From assembly GCA_007128895.1 (NCBI GenBank), contig SKWO01000009.1:1-47556 (forward strand): a stretch of 47,556 bases of DNA, in the 5' to 3' direction. The stretch is from Gammaproteobacteria bacterium. Lineage in GTDB: Bacteria; Pseudomonadota; Gammaproteobacteria; SKWO01. The first letter of the stretch is position 1, and the number at the start of each line of letters is the position of its first letter. Both the position numbers and the translations under genes were made by a program. The notes beneath the pieces were generated by a model that saw only the letters and a list, made by a program, of their open reading frames with translations, was not told the origin of the DNA and ran no database searches. Below are positions 33,972-42,826 of this stretch, one piece after another.

Positions 33972-35143
33972 CAGCGATCCTCCTCGGGCAGTTGTTCCAG
34001 GTTGACGTCGAGGATGCGGAAGCGCTCGCTCTCCGGCACCGCCAGCGCCTCGAGTACCCGCGGCAGGGTGCTCAGCGGGATGTCGCGTCCGCCGAGCCCG
34101 ACGGCGTAGTCACGGATGTGCAGCGTGCCCTCGAGGTCGGCGAGGGCGGCGCGCACCTCGGTGCCGACGATGCCGCCAAGGCCCGGCGAGAGGGCGCGCT
34201 CAAGGATGGCGAGCTGCTCCAGCCCCGCGCACGCCCGGCGCAGCGCCTCGAACGGGAAGGGGCGGAAGCAGCGCAGCCGGATCAGCCGTACCGGACCGAG
34301 GTCGGGGTACTCGTCGAGCGCCTCGAGCAGGGTGCCGGTGGCCGAACCGAGGGTGAGGATGCCGATGCGCGCCTCAGGGTCGCCGAGCACTTCGACCAGT
34401 CCGCCACTCGAACGACCGCTGACCTCGGCCCAGTCGCGGTCGGCCGCCTCGATCTCATCGATCGCGCGCTCCAGCGCCTTGTGGTTGGCGTGGCGCACCT
34501 CGGAGAAGTACTCCGGCGCGACCAGGGTGCCGATGCTGATTGGTCGGCGCGGGTCGAGGGCGCGGTTGAACCGGTAGGGCGGCAGGAAGCCGTCGACCTG
34601 TTCTTGGGTCGGCAGGTCGATCGCCTCCATGGTGTGGGTGAGGACGAAGCCATCGACGCAGACCATGACCGGGATCTCGCAGCGCTCGGCGATGCGGTAG
34701 GCCTGGATGGTGGTGTCGACCGCCTCCTGGTTGTCGGCGCAGTAGAGCTGGATCCAGCCGGCGTCGCGCACCGCCATCGAGTCCTGCTGGTCGTTCCAGA
34801 TCGAGAGCGGCGCGCCGATGGCGCGGTTGGCGCAGGTCAGCACCAGCGGGATGCGCAGGCCGGCGATGTTGAACAGCACCTCGCTCATCAGCATGATCCC
34901 CTGCGACGAGCTGGCGGTGTAGGCGCGTGAGCCGGCGGCGGCGGCGCCGAGGGCGACCGAGGCGGCGGAGAACTCACTCTCGACACTGACCAGCTCGGTG
35001 GTCAGCTTGCCGTCGGCGACCAGCTTGGAGAGGTTCTCGACGATGTGGGTCTGCGGGGTGATCGGGTAGGCGGCGACCACCTGCGGCCGGCACAGCGCCA
35101 CGGCGCGGGCGATGGCCTGGGAGCCTTCCAGCATGTCACGCAT
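33971..35143 (-). CDS. porA: Pyruvate:ferredoxin oxidoreductase, alpha subunit
   Basis: 390 aa. The pyrimidine-binding domain shows AAYPITPQTHIVE and ELVSVESEFSAASVALGAAAAGSRAYTASS (seen in consecutive parts), and the transketolase C-terminal domain ends with IVGTEVRAAL. Length and motifs match PorA. The start overlaps porG by 8 bases and the stop touches porB, so the three subunits are co-translated. Confidence 0.94.
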   Translation of the reverse strand: MRDMLEGSQAIARAVALCRPQVVAAYPITPQTHIVENLSKLVADGKLTTELVSVESEFSAASVALGAAAAGSRAYTASSSQGIMLMSEVLFNIAGLRIPLVLTCANRAIGAPLSIWNDQQDSMAVRDAGWIQLYCADNQEAVDTTIQAYRIAERCEIPVMVCVDGFVLTHTMEAIDLPTQEQVDGFLPPYRFNRALDPRRPISIGTLVAPEYFSEVRHANHKALERAIDEIEAADRDWAEVSGRSSGGLVEVLGDPEARIGILTLGSATGTLLEALDEYPDLGPVRLIRLRCFRPFPFEALRRACAGLEQLAILERALSPGLGGIVGTEVRAALADLEGTLHIRDYAVGLGGRDIPLSTLPRVLEALAVPESERFRILDVNLEQLPEEDR

Positions 35144-35693
35144 CGTTCCACCCTCCTTCCGGCACCTGACGTGCCGCCTCTTCGATCAGCTGGCTGTTCT
35201 TCTCCAGCAAGTCACCCTTGAAGCGCTGGGCGAGCGCCTTGATCAGCGCTTCGCGCGGCAGCAGGCCGGTCAGGGTGAGGAAGGCGGAGAGCAGCGCGGT
35301 GTTGGGCATCGGTCGGCCGAGGAACTGCTTCGACAGGCTGTCAGCGGCGAGTACGGTAGTCTCCAGGCCGGTGCGCTCGTGCAGCGCTTCGGCGCTGCGG
35401 GCCGAGTTGACCAGGATGCGCCCACCCGGCTTGAGGCCGGCACTGACGCCGCCGGCGGTGAGCAGGGCGTCGTCCTGGACGATCAACCAGTCGGGGTGCA
35501 GGACCTGGCAGCGGCGCCGGATCGGGGCATCGGCGATGCGCACGAAGGCGACCACCGGCGCACCGCGTCGCTCGGCACCGAAGTTGGGGAAGGCCTGGGC
35601 GTGGCGGCCGGTCTCGAAGGCGGCCCCGGCCAGCAGGTAGGCGGCGGCGACGTTTCCCTGTCCGCCGCGCCCGTGGATGCGGATCTCGAGCAT
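35136..35693 (-). CDS. porG: Pyruvate:ferredoxin oxidoreductase, gamma subunit
   Basis: 185 aa. The family motif IRIHGRGGQGNVAAAYLLA is at residues 4-22 and FPNFGAERRGAPVVAFVRI follows, as in PorG/KorC proteins. Start: ATG with AAAGGAG upstream on the - strand. First gene of the run porG-porA-porB-GltD-like-hydrolase. It is divergent from the Anbu gene. Confidence 0.94.
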   Translation of the reverse strand: MLEIRIHGRGGQGNVAAAYLLAGAAFETGRHAQAFPNFGAERRGAPVVAFVRIADAPIRRRCQVLHPDWLIVQDDALLTAGGVSAGLKPGGRILVNSARSAEALHERTGLETTVLAADSLSKQFLGRPMPNTALLSAFLTLTGLLPREALIKALAQRFKGDLLEKNSQLIEEAARQVPEGGWNDA

Positions 35694-35715
35694 GCAGATG
35701 CTCCTTTGGGTGGAT

Positions 35716-35753
35716 GGCGCTATTAGAGCAGCGCCTTGTTACAGTATGATAAT
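35716..35753. promoter_or_regulatory. Divergent porG/Anbu control region
   Basis: The 93-base gap holds an inverted repeat GGCGCT-N8-AGCGCC (35716-35735) and an A/T-rich stretch with TATGAT (35745-35750) and GATAAT (35748-35753) that could be a -10 element for the Anbu gene. No convincing -35 was found; regulation is a guess. Confidence 0.3.
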
Positions 35754-35786
35754 GATCCAGCGTAATTCAAGAGAGAGCCGCTTTCC

Positions 35787-36521
35787 ATGACCTACTGTCT
35801 GGCCATCGCTACCGATGAGGGGGTCGTCTTTGCCTCCGATTCGCGTACCAACGCCGGGGTCGACTATGTCAGCACCTTCAGCAAGATGCACACCTTCGGC
35901 GTGGAAGGCGAACGCCAGATTGTGCTGCTTACCGCCGGCAACCTGGCCACCAGTCAGGCGGTGGTCCATCTGATTCGGCGTGATATCGACAAGCAGGCGC
36001 CGACCCACCTGCTCAATGTCGAGTACCTTTTCGAGGCGGCGCGCTACATTGGCGCGCTCAGCCAGCAGGTGCAGGGGGAGCATGCCGAGGCGGTCAGCGG
36101 CGGCGGCTTCGATGTCAGCGCCAGCTTCATCATCGGTGGCCAGATCGCCGGTCAGGAGCCGCAGATCTTCCTGGTCTATCCGCAGGGCAACTACATCAGC
36201 GCCGGGGAAGAGACGCCCTACCTGCAGATCGGCGAGAGCAAGTACGGCAAGCCGATCCTCGACCGTCTGCACATGGTCAGCCACCTTTCGCTGGAGGATG
36301 CCGCCCGCTTTGCCCTGCTCTCGATCGACTCGACCATGCGCTCCAACCTGACCGTGGGGCCACCGATCGACCTGCTGCTCTATCGGCTTGATGCCCTGTC
36401 GATCGATCACCGCCTGCGCTACAAGGCCAATTCACCCTACTACGCCGCCTTGCGCAAGAGCTGGAACGACAGTCTGGTGAAGACTTTCGGTGTGTTGCCT
36501 CGATTCGACTGGGAGACGTAG
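35787..36521 (+). CDS. Anbu (ancestral beta-subunit) proteasome-type peptidase
   Basis: An Ntn-hydrolase of 244 aa related to HslV and 20S beta subunits. The N-terminus MTYCLAIATDEGVVFASDSRTN leaves Thr2 as the likely nucleophile, and SDSRTNAGVDYVSTFSKM is characteristic of Anbu. The internal GG(Q/N)xxGQEPQIFLVYPQGNY and SIDSTMRSNLTVGPPIDL are also family blocks. Anbu forms open helical assemblies and usually sits with alpha-E, circularly permuted ATP-grasp and transglutaminase-like genes; the first two are here, but on the opposite strand beyond the next gene. No transglutaminase gene is in the window. Confidence 0.92.
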   Translation: MTYCLAIATDEGVVFASDSRTNAGVDYVSTFSKMHTFGVEGERQIVLLTAGNLATSQAVVHLIRRDIDKQAPTHLLNVEYLFEAARYIGALSQQVQGEHAEAVSGGGFDVSASFIIGGQIAGQEPQIFLVYPQGNYISAGEETPYLQIGESKYGKPILDRLHMVSHLSLEDAARFALLSIDSTMRSNLTVGPPIDLLLYRLDALSIDHRLRYKANSPYYAALRKSWNDSLVKTFGVLPRFDWET

Positions 36522-36547
36522 ATAAATTGATTCGTATTTTCATGCGG

Positions 36548-36562
36548 TTAACAATTTGTTAA
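36548..36562. promoter_or_regulatory. TTAACA-ATT-TGTTAA palindrome before the DUF342 gene
   Basis: A 6-bp-arm A/T-rich inverted repeat in the 73-base gap between the Anbu and DUF342 genes. It could be an operator or part of a promoter; nothing further supports it. Confidence 0.3.
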
Positions 36563-36594
36563 AGTTGGGTTACACCATGCCTGGGGGGCGATAC

Positions 36595-38523
36595 ATGGCA
36601 GACGATCACGACGAGGAGCTGGGTCGACTTCTTGCCTACAGCAGCTTTATCCAGGTTCAGCCCGGTGCGGTGCTGATCGATCTGGCCACGCTTGATCGTG
36701 CCGAGCGGTTCCAAGCCTTCGTCGAAGGGCTCTTTCTCGGCGATTTTCGTTTTCAGCAGCTCAATTACGCCGTCTTTTCCCGCATCCTCTACGAGTTCGA
36801 CAAGGTTGAGCGTATCCGCCAGCTGGCCGAACAGAGTGGGCGCGTCCCTCCGCCTCTGCGTTTGGCCCACTCCATCGTTCCCTTTCCCGCACACCGGCAG
36901 CGGCTCTACCAGAACCTCAAGCAGGTCGGCAAGCGGGTTGAGGAGAAGCGCGCCGAGTTTCTGTTCGATACCCCGTTCGAGCGCTATGAGGAGGACGGCA
37001 TGCTGCATGAACGGGAGACTCGGCGCGATGTCGACGAGTTCATTGCCGCCCTGTGGGCCCAAGGGGTACGAGCCGGACTCGACGTGGTCAGCATCAACCG
37101 CCTGATCAGTGAGGGCGGCCAGGCGCGGGAGACCGTTGCCGAGCCGATACCGCCCCGTCTGGGGCGCGATGCTACCTATGAAGAGGTCAGCGAGCTGCTT
37201 CACCGCGACGTCAGCCCCGTCTCGGGCATGGCTGGTCGGGTCAATTTCAAGCGCTACAAGAACACCTTTCCCCAGGTCAAGGCGGGGGTACGGCTGCTGC
37301 GCAAGGTGCCGCTGCAGCACGGCTTCCCCGGGCGGGCGATCAATGGGGAGCCGATCGCCCCGCCGGAGCCGGCCGACTTTGATTTGGCCAGTCTGGCCGG
37401 CGAGGGCGCGATGATCCGTGAGGAGCAGGGTGAACAGTACCTGCTCTCGGCGATGGAGGGCTTCATCGGTGTCGACAATCAGAGCGGACGGATCTCGATC
37501 ACCCGTCAGATCATCAACCACGAAGGCATCGGCAGCCGCACGGGCGATATCGACGTGGTCGCCGACGCCTTCGAGACCCACGGTGACGTGGTCGAGAACT
37601 ACGTCCTCGAGGGCAAGAGCATCGATGTGTACGGGGATGTCTACGGTACGGTCATCTCCAAGGGTGGGCTCATCCGGCTGAAGGGCAATGTCTCCGGTGG
37701 CACGGCCGAGAACCACGATGGTGACATCGAGGTTCATGAAGGGCTCGTCTCGCGGGCCACGCTGATCGCTCGACAAGGGGCCATCTATTGCGGTCGGGTC
37801 GAGAACAGCCTGTTGGTGGCCGACTACATCGATGTGCATGAGTGCAAGAACAGCACATTGATTGGCAACCGCATCCGGATAGCCGGCACCTCTCTGGGTA
37901 CCTCCCTGCTGGCGCGGCAGCTGGATATCCACGCTGTGGCCGAGCCACGTGGTGGCCGGGAGACAGTCATCGCGCTGATCGTGCCGGATGAGCGCGCCTA
38001 TCGGCACCGGGTGGCGCGCCTGGAGCGGTCACTCGATGAGGTGCTGGAGCGGCTGGACGTGCGCAAGCAGGAGCGGAGCCTGATGGCTGCCGACGAGTCG
38101 CTGGTGGCGATGGAGGCCATCGCGCAACGGCTCAAGGCCGAGGGGCGCAAGCCAGAGGCAGCGGAGTTGGCGGCCTATCGCGAGCACGCCCGGGCAGCCG
38201 CGCCGATCAAGACGCGGCTGCAGGCGATCGAGACCGAAGTGGTCACGCTGCAGGATCGTTCCGCCGAACTGGCACAGGCTCTGGAGCAGGAACAGAGTGA
38301 CTTTCTGCGCGAGCTCAACGCCGTCTCGTGTGACGTGGACGAAGTCAGCGGTCTGGTCGTGTTGAAGGCGTGCACCCCCCCGCTGGTCAACGCGAGCCTG
38401 CCGCTCAACGAGTTGGATATTCTGCGCAAGCTGGCCACCACCAGCACGGCCAGTGGTGATTGCCGTCTGGTCAGCAGCGGGGCCAATCCGATCAGTTGGC
38501 GACCGTCGCTGGGCGCCGAATGA
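36595..38523 (+). CDS. FapA/DUF342-family protein
   Basis: 642 aa, cytoplasmic. The central region (about 215-460) shows the DUF342 pattern: GMAGRVNFKRYKNTFPQVKAG-type lead-in, then a right-handed beta-helix-like run of repeated short strands with Gly and Val (GDIDVVADAFETHGDVVENYV, DVYGDVYGTVISKGG). A long coiled coil (about 480-580) follows. FapA-like proteins bind polar or cell-surface complexes in some species; the function here is unknown. ATG 36595 is preferred because GGGGGGCG precedes it; ATG 36577 is in frame upstream. The 3' end overlaps the convergent metallopeptidase gene by 32 bases. Confidence 0.85.
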   Translation: MADDHDEELGRLLAYSSFIQVQPGAVLIDLATLDRAERFQAFVEGLFLGDFRFQQLNYAVFSRILYEFDKVERIRQLAEQSGRVPPPLRLAHSIVPFPAHRQRLYQNLKQVGKRVEEKRAEFLFDTPFERYEEDGMLHERETRRDVDEFIAALWAQGVRAGLDVVSINRLISEGGQARETVAEPIPPRLGRDATYEEVSELLHRDVSPVSGMAGRVNFKRYKNTFPQVKAGVRLLRKVPLQHGFPGRAINGEPIAPPEPADFDLASLAGEGAMIREEQGEQYLLSAMEGFIGVDNQSGRISITRQIINHEGIGSRTGDIDVVADAFETHGDVVENYVLEGKSIDVYGDVYGTVISKGGLIRLKGNVSGGTAENHDGDIEVHEGLVSRATLIARQGAIYCGRVENSLLVADYIDVHECKNSTLIGNRIRIAGTSLGTSLLARQLDIHAVAEPRGGRETVIALIVPDERAYRHRVARLERSLDEVLERLDVRKQERSLMAADESLVAMEAIAQRLKAEGRKPEAAELAAYREHARAAAPIKTRLQAIETEVVTLQDRSAELAQALEQEQSDFLRELNAVSCDVDEVSGLVVLKACTPPLVNASLPLNELDILRKLATTSTASGDCRLVSSGANPISWRPSLGAE

Positions 38524-39529
38524 CCGACTCGACGAAGGCAAGCTTCTCCACCGCCGCCGGTGAAAGGACAAAGGGCCAGGCATCGTTCAGCCCCATGCTG
38601 CGGTTGAGGGCGTTGATCACGGTACTGGTGGTGCTCCACTCCTGGATGCGCTGGGCGAAGTTGAGTCCCTCGAACCGGGCGATGCCGGCGTCGGCGGCAC
38701 TCTCCAGCGTATCCTGAATCAGCAGATAGTGGGCCCAGCTCTCGGCCCAGTCCTCCCACGGGTGGCTACTGGCGTAGGCGCTGATGTAGCGGCTCTGCCA
38801 GTCGGGCGGTGCCCCTTTCGCGTAGTAGCGTTGCAGCGCCTCCGGGTAGGGGGTGCGCTCGTCGCCGAAGAGCTCGCGAAAGCGCGAACGGCTGGGCCCC
38901 TGCAGCAGTTGCTCCCAGAAGTAGTGGCCGCTCTCGTGGCGGAAGTGGCCCAGCAGGGTGCGATAGGGTTCCATCATTTGCTGGCGTATGGTTTCTCGGT
39001 GGGCGTCGTCGGCCTCGGCCAGGTTGATCGTGATGACCCCGTCATGGTGGCCTGTTGCTATCCGTTCCGGATAACTGCCGTTGAGTAGTCCGCTGTCGCT
39101 GTCGGCCAGAAAGGCGAAGGCCAGGCCGTGCTCCGGATCATCCAGCTTCGGGGTGATCGGCAGGCCGAGTTGGATAAGGGTGTAAAGCAGGCGCCGCTTC
39201 GCCATTTCCAGTCGCGACCAGTAGAGGCGCGCGTTCGGTTCGGCCAGGTTGGGGATGGTCTGGTTGAGGCGACAGGCAGGGCACCAATTATGCGACGTCT
39301 CCACCGGGATCATCCAGTTGCATACGCCTTCATGCACATAATTGGCGCACTTGCGATAGTGCTGCCGGAAGAGGTCGCCGGAGAGGGCCAGCCAGGCCTC
39401 GTTGCCGAGCGGTTCCAGCGCGCTCAACAGCCCCTGTTCCGGCAGGTAGCCCAGCTCGCGGCCGCAACTCAGGCAGCGCGTGTTCTCAAAAAAGAGGGTG
39501 TTTCCGCAGTGGCAGCGGAAGGTTCTCAT
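38492..39529 (-). CDS. Zinc-ribbon metallopeptidase (Peptidase_Mx/DUF-type, Anbu-associated)
   Basis: 345 aa. An N-terminal zinc ribbon (CHCGNTLFFENTRCLSCG, Cys6/8/19/22) and a second pair (CPAC, 83-86) precede a zincin-like domain with HESGH at 198-202 (FRHESGHYFWEQ). Such 'putative zinc-binding metallopeptidase' proteins recur beside alpha-E/ATP-grasp genes. It overlaps the alpha-E gene by 4 bases upstream and is the last gene of the seven-gene - strand run. Confidence 0.88.
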   Translation of the reverse strand: MRTFRCHCGNTLFFENTRCLSCGRELGYLPEQGLLSALEPLGNEAWLALSGDLFRQHYRKCANYVHEGVCNWMIPVETSHNWCPACRLNQTIPNLAEPNARLYWSRLEMAKRRLLYTLIQLGLPITPKLDDPEHGLAFAFLADSDSGLLNGSYPERIATGHHDGVITINLAEADDAHRETIRQQMMEPYRTLLGHFRHESGHYFWEQLLQGPSRSRFRELFGDERTPYPEALQRYYAKGAPPDWQSRYISAYASSHPWEDWAESWAHYLLIQDTLESAADAGIARFEGLNFAQRIQEWSTTSTVINALNRSMGLNDAWPFVLSPAAVEKLAFVESVIRRPATVAN

Positions 39530-40458
39530 TGTCGGAACCAGATCTCGGTGATCTGTGCGTGGAGCTGGCTCATCCCCAGCTGGAGGCCATCGATGAACCG
39601 GTGCAGATCATCCGGCGCGTTGGCCAGTTCGGCCACATCGGCTTCGGCTACCTGCAACTGCAGGGCGCGGATATGCGGCTTGACCGCCTCGCTGCGCGGC
39701 ATCCGCTCGGCGCAACCGGCCACCTCTTCCAGACAGTGGGCGATGGCACGCGGGAACTGGAAGTCCTGCAGCAGGAAGCGCAGCACCTCGGTGCCACGCA
39801 CCCGGATACGAAAGTGCTGGCGATACATCTGGTAGGCGCTGACCGATTTGAGCACGCTCATCCACTGGATGTTCTCGAACGGGGTCAGCTCGTCGGCACT
39901 GCGCGGCAGCAGGTTCTGCGAGCGGATGTCGAGGATGCGCGAGGTCATGTCGGCGCGTTCCAGATTACGTCCGGTACGGGCGAAGTGGTAGCCGATGTCG
40001 TGGCTCATGGTGCCGGCGAGCAGGCCGGTGAGCTGCTGACAGCCGGCGATGACCCGCTTGAGAAAGTCGTGGCGGTGGGAGCGACCGATGCCGTGGACCA
40101 GCTCGCGGCGCACCTCCAGAAAGAGGGTGTTGACCTGCTCCCACGCCTCGCGCGGCACCACATCGCGCACCGTGCGCAGGTTTTCGCGCGCCATCGCCAG
40201 CGCCGAGAGGATCGACGACGGGTTGTCGCGGTCGGCGGCGAGGAAGTGGATCACGCTGGCCTCGTCGGCACTCGGGTAGCGGCTATTGAACGCCTCTTCT
40301 GCCGAGATCAGGCTGACCAGCGAGGCCCAACTGATCGGGGTGGTACGCGGCAGGTCGAGCAGCAGGTGGCTGCTGACGCTGAGCAGGCGTGCGGTATTTT
40401 CGGCGCGCTCGATGTAGCGCGCCATCCAGTAGATGTTTTCGGCGACCCGCGAGAGCAT
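39526..40458 (-). CDS. Alpha-E domain protein (DUF403)
   Basis: 310 aa, all-helical. The N-terminus MLSRVAENIYWMARYIERAENTAR, seen as MLSRVAENIYWMARY then IERAENTARLLSV, is diagnostic of alpha-E proteins, and the length is standard. They accompany circularly permuted ATP-grasp enzymes, often with transglutaminase-like proteins and Anbu, in a proposed peptide-synthesis/modification system. It shares one base with the ATP-grasp gene upstream and overlaps the metallopeptidase gene downstream by four. Confidence 0.94.
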   Translation of the reverse strand: MLSRVAENIYWMARYIERAENTARLLSVSSHLLLDLPRTTPISWASLVSLISAEEAFNSRYPSADEASVIHFLAADRDNPSSILSALAMARENLRTVRDVVPREAWEQVNTLFLEVRRELVHGIGRSHRHDFLKRVIAGCQQLTGLLAGTMSHDIGYHFARTGRNLERADMTSRILDIRSQNLLPRSADELTPFENIQWMSVLKSVSAYQMYRQHFRIRVRGTEVLRFLLQDFQFPRAIAHCLEEVAGCAERMPRSEAVKPHIRALQLQVAEADVAELANAPDDLHRFIDGLQLGMSQLHAQITEIWFRQ

Positions 40459-41915
40459 CAGTCGGCCCCTCCCGTGTCGACGATCCAGGTGTCCTTGCTG
40501 CCGCCCCCCTGCGAGGAATTGACCACCAGCGAGCCCTCGCGCAGCGCCACGCGGGTCAGCCCGCCGGCGGTGACGTGGCTCTGCTCGGCCTGCAGGATGA
40601 AAGGGCGCAGGTCCAGGTGGCGCGGTGCGATGGTGCCGTCGTCGATCAGGGTCGGGGCGACCGAGAGGGAGAGGGTCGGCTGGGCGATGTAGTTGCGCGG
40701 CTGCTTCTCGATCAGTTCGGCAAAGCGCTTGCGTTCCATCTCGCTGGCGTGCGGCCCCACCAGCATGCCGTAGCCGCCCGACTCGTTGGCCGGCTTGACC
40801 ACCAGCTGGTCGAGGTTAGCCAGTACATGGGCGCGCTGCGCATCGTCCATACACAGGTAGGTCGGCACGTTGGGGATGATCGCCTCTTGATCGAGGTAGT
40901 AGCGGATGATCTGCGGCACGTAGGCGTAGACCACCTTGTCGTCGGCTACCCCGGCGCCGGGGGCGTTGGCCAGCGCCACGTTGCCGGCGCGCCAGGCACG
41001 CATCAGACCGGGCACGCCGAGCATCGAATCGGGGTGGAAGACCTCCGGGTCGAGAAAGAGGTCGTCGATGCGCCGGTAGATCACGTCGACCCGCTCCAGA
41101 CCGGCCACAGTGCGCATGTAGACGCAGTCGTCGTCATCCACCAACAGGTCGCGCCCCTCGACCAGTTCGACCCCCATCTGCTGCGCCAGGTAGGCGTGCT
41201 CGAAGTAGGCCGAGTTGTAGATGCCGGGGGTAAGCACCACCACCTCGGGGTAGTCGACCGGGCGCGGCGAGAGGGCGGCCAGGGTGTCGAAGAGCTGCGA
41301 CGGGTAGTCGTCCACCGGCAGGATGGTGGCGTTCTCAAAGAGCTCCGGCAGCACCCTTTTCATCACCTGCCGGTTCTCCAGCATGTAGGAGACGCCGGAG
41401 GGGACGCGCAGATTGTCCTCCAGCACATAGACGGTGCCGTCGGCATCGCGCACCAGGTCGCTGCCGCAGATGTGGGCCCAGACGCCAAAGGACGGGCGCA
41501 CGCCGACGCACTCGGGGCGGAAGTTCTTCGACTCCAGGATCAACTCGCTCGGGATCACGCCGTCGCGCAGGATGTGCTGCTCGCCGTAGAGGTCGTCGAT
41601 GAAGCAGTTGAGCGCCTGCAGCCGCTGCTTCAGCCCCGCCTCGATGCGTTGCCATTCGCGCAGTTCGATCACCCGCGGGATGATGTCGAAGGGCCAGGCG
41701 CGGTCGACATCGCCCCCCTCGCCGTAGACGGTGAAGGTGATGCCCATGGTCAGGATGGCCAGCTCCGAGGCGTCCTTGCGCTCGCGCAGCTCGCTGTCGC
41801 TGAGCGAGGCGAGGTGGTCACACAGGGCGCGTGCAGCAGGGCGCGGCTGGCCGTCGTCGCCGATCAGCTCATCGAAGAGGCCGGGCCGGTGGTACGTTTT
41901 CCAGTCGATGCTCAT
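40458..41915 (-). CDS. Circularly permuted ATP-grasp protein (DUF404/DUF407)
   Basis: 485 aa. Family blocks seen: the N-terminal FDELIGDDGQPRPAARALCDHL, GITFTVYGEGGDVDRAWPFDIIPR, LKQRLQALNCFIDDLYGEQ, VVLTPGIYNSAYFEHAYLAQ and VVKPANESGGYGMLVGPHA. Predicted amide-bond ligase using ATP; substrates unknown. It starts 20 bases after the aguB stop on the same strand, tying it to the polyamine genes. Confidence 0.94.
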   Translation of the reverse strand: MSIDWKTYHRPGLFDELIGDDGQPRPAARALCDHLASLSDSELRERKDASELAILTMGITFTVYGEGGDVDRAWPFDIIPRVIELREWQRIEAGLKQRLQALNCFIDDLYGEQHILRDGVIPSELILESKNFRPECVGVRPSFGVWAHICGSDLVRDADGTVYVLEDNLRVPSGVSYMLENRQVMKRVLPELFENATILPVDDYPSQLFDTLAALSPRPVDYPEVVVLTPGIYNSAYFEHAYLAQQMGVELVEGRDLLVDDDDCVYMRTVAGLERVDVIYRRIDDLFLDPEVFHPDSMLGVPGLMRAWRAGNVALANAPGAGVADDKVVYAYVPQIIRYYLDQEAIIPNVPTYLCMDDAQRAHVLANLDQLVVKPANESGGYGMLVGPHASEMERKRFAELIEKQPRNYIAQPTLSLSVAPTLIDDGTIAPRHLDLRPFILQAEQSHVTAGGLTRVALREGSLVVNSSQGGGSKDTWIVDTGGAD

Positions 41916-41935
41916 GCCGTTCAGAATACCACGAC

Positions 41936-42826
41936 TCAGTCACGGTAGCGGCGGGTCAGGTCGTGGTAGTCGTCGATGCGCCGGTCGCGCAGGAAGGGCC
42001 AGATGCGCCGCACCTGCTCGCTGCGCGCCCGGTCGATCTCGACCACCAGCGTCTGCGGCTGTGCGCCCGCCTCGGCCAGAAACTCGCCCTGTGGGCCGCA
42101 GACGAAGCTGTTGCCCCAGAAGTCGATCCCGGCGCCGCCGGCCGGGTCCGGCTCGTGGCCGCAGCGGTTGCACGCCAGCAGCGGCAGGCCGTTGGCGATC
42201 GCGTGGCCGCGCTGCACGGTGACCCAGGCGTCGCGCTGGCGGGCCTGCTCGTCGGCGGCGTCGTTCGGCTCCCAGCCGATCGCGGTGGGGTAGAGCAGCA
42301 GCTCGGCGCCGGCCAGCGCCATCAGCCGCGCCGCCTCCGGGTACCACTGGTCCCAGCAGACCAGCACCCCGAGCCGCCCCACCGAGGTCTCGATCGGCGT
42401 GAAGCCGAGGTCGCCGGGGGTGAAGTAGAACTTCTCGTAGAAGCCGGGATCGTCCGGGATGTGCATCTTGCGGTAGGTGCCGGCGATAGTGCCGTCGCGC
42501 TCCAGCACTACGGCGGTGTTGTGGTAGAGACCGGCGGCGCGGCGCTCGAAGAGCGAGGCGACGATGACCATACCCAGCTCCGCCGCCAGCCGCCCCAGCC
42601 GCTCGCTGGTCGGGCCGGGGATCGGCTCGGCCTGATCGAACCGATCGGTCGACTCGGTCTGGCAGAAGTAGACGCCGGTGTGCAGCTCCTGCAGCAGCAC
42701 GAGCTGCGCGCCGCGCGCGTGGGCGTCGCGGATACCGGCCTCACTGGCGGCCAGGTTGGCCTCGTACGACTCGCTGCACGGGTGCTGGACGAGGCCGACG
42801 GTGAGCGGGGTGGCGGATCGGGTCAT
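41936..42826 (-). CDS. aguB: N-carbamoylputrescine amidohydrolase
   Basis: AguB (296 aa) converts N-carbamoylputrescine to putrescine, the last step of the agmatine pathway. The nitrilase-family triad is Glu47 (LLQELHTG), Lys120 (YRKMHIPDDP) and Cys157 (VLVCWDQWYPE). The EKFYFTPGD block is characteristic of AguB. Start ATG 42826 overlaps the aguA stop by 4 bases (ATGA). Confidence 0.95.
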   Translation of the reverse strand: MTRSATPLTVGLVQHPCSESYEANLAASEAGIRDAHARGAQLVLLQELHTGVYFCQTESTDRFDQAEPIPGPTSERLGRLAAELGMVIVASLFERRAAGLYHNTAVVLERDGTIAGTYRKMHIPDDPGFYEKFYFTPGDLGFTPIETSVGRLGVLVCWDQWYPEAARLMALAGAELLLYPTAIGWEPNDAADEQARQRDAWVTVQRGHAIANGLPLLACNRCGHEPDPAGGAGIDFWGNSFVCGPQGEFLAEAGAQPQTLVVEIDRARSEQVRRIWPFLRDRRIDDYHDLTRRYRD

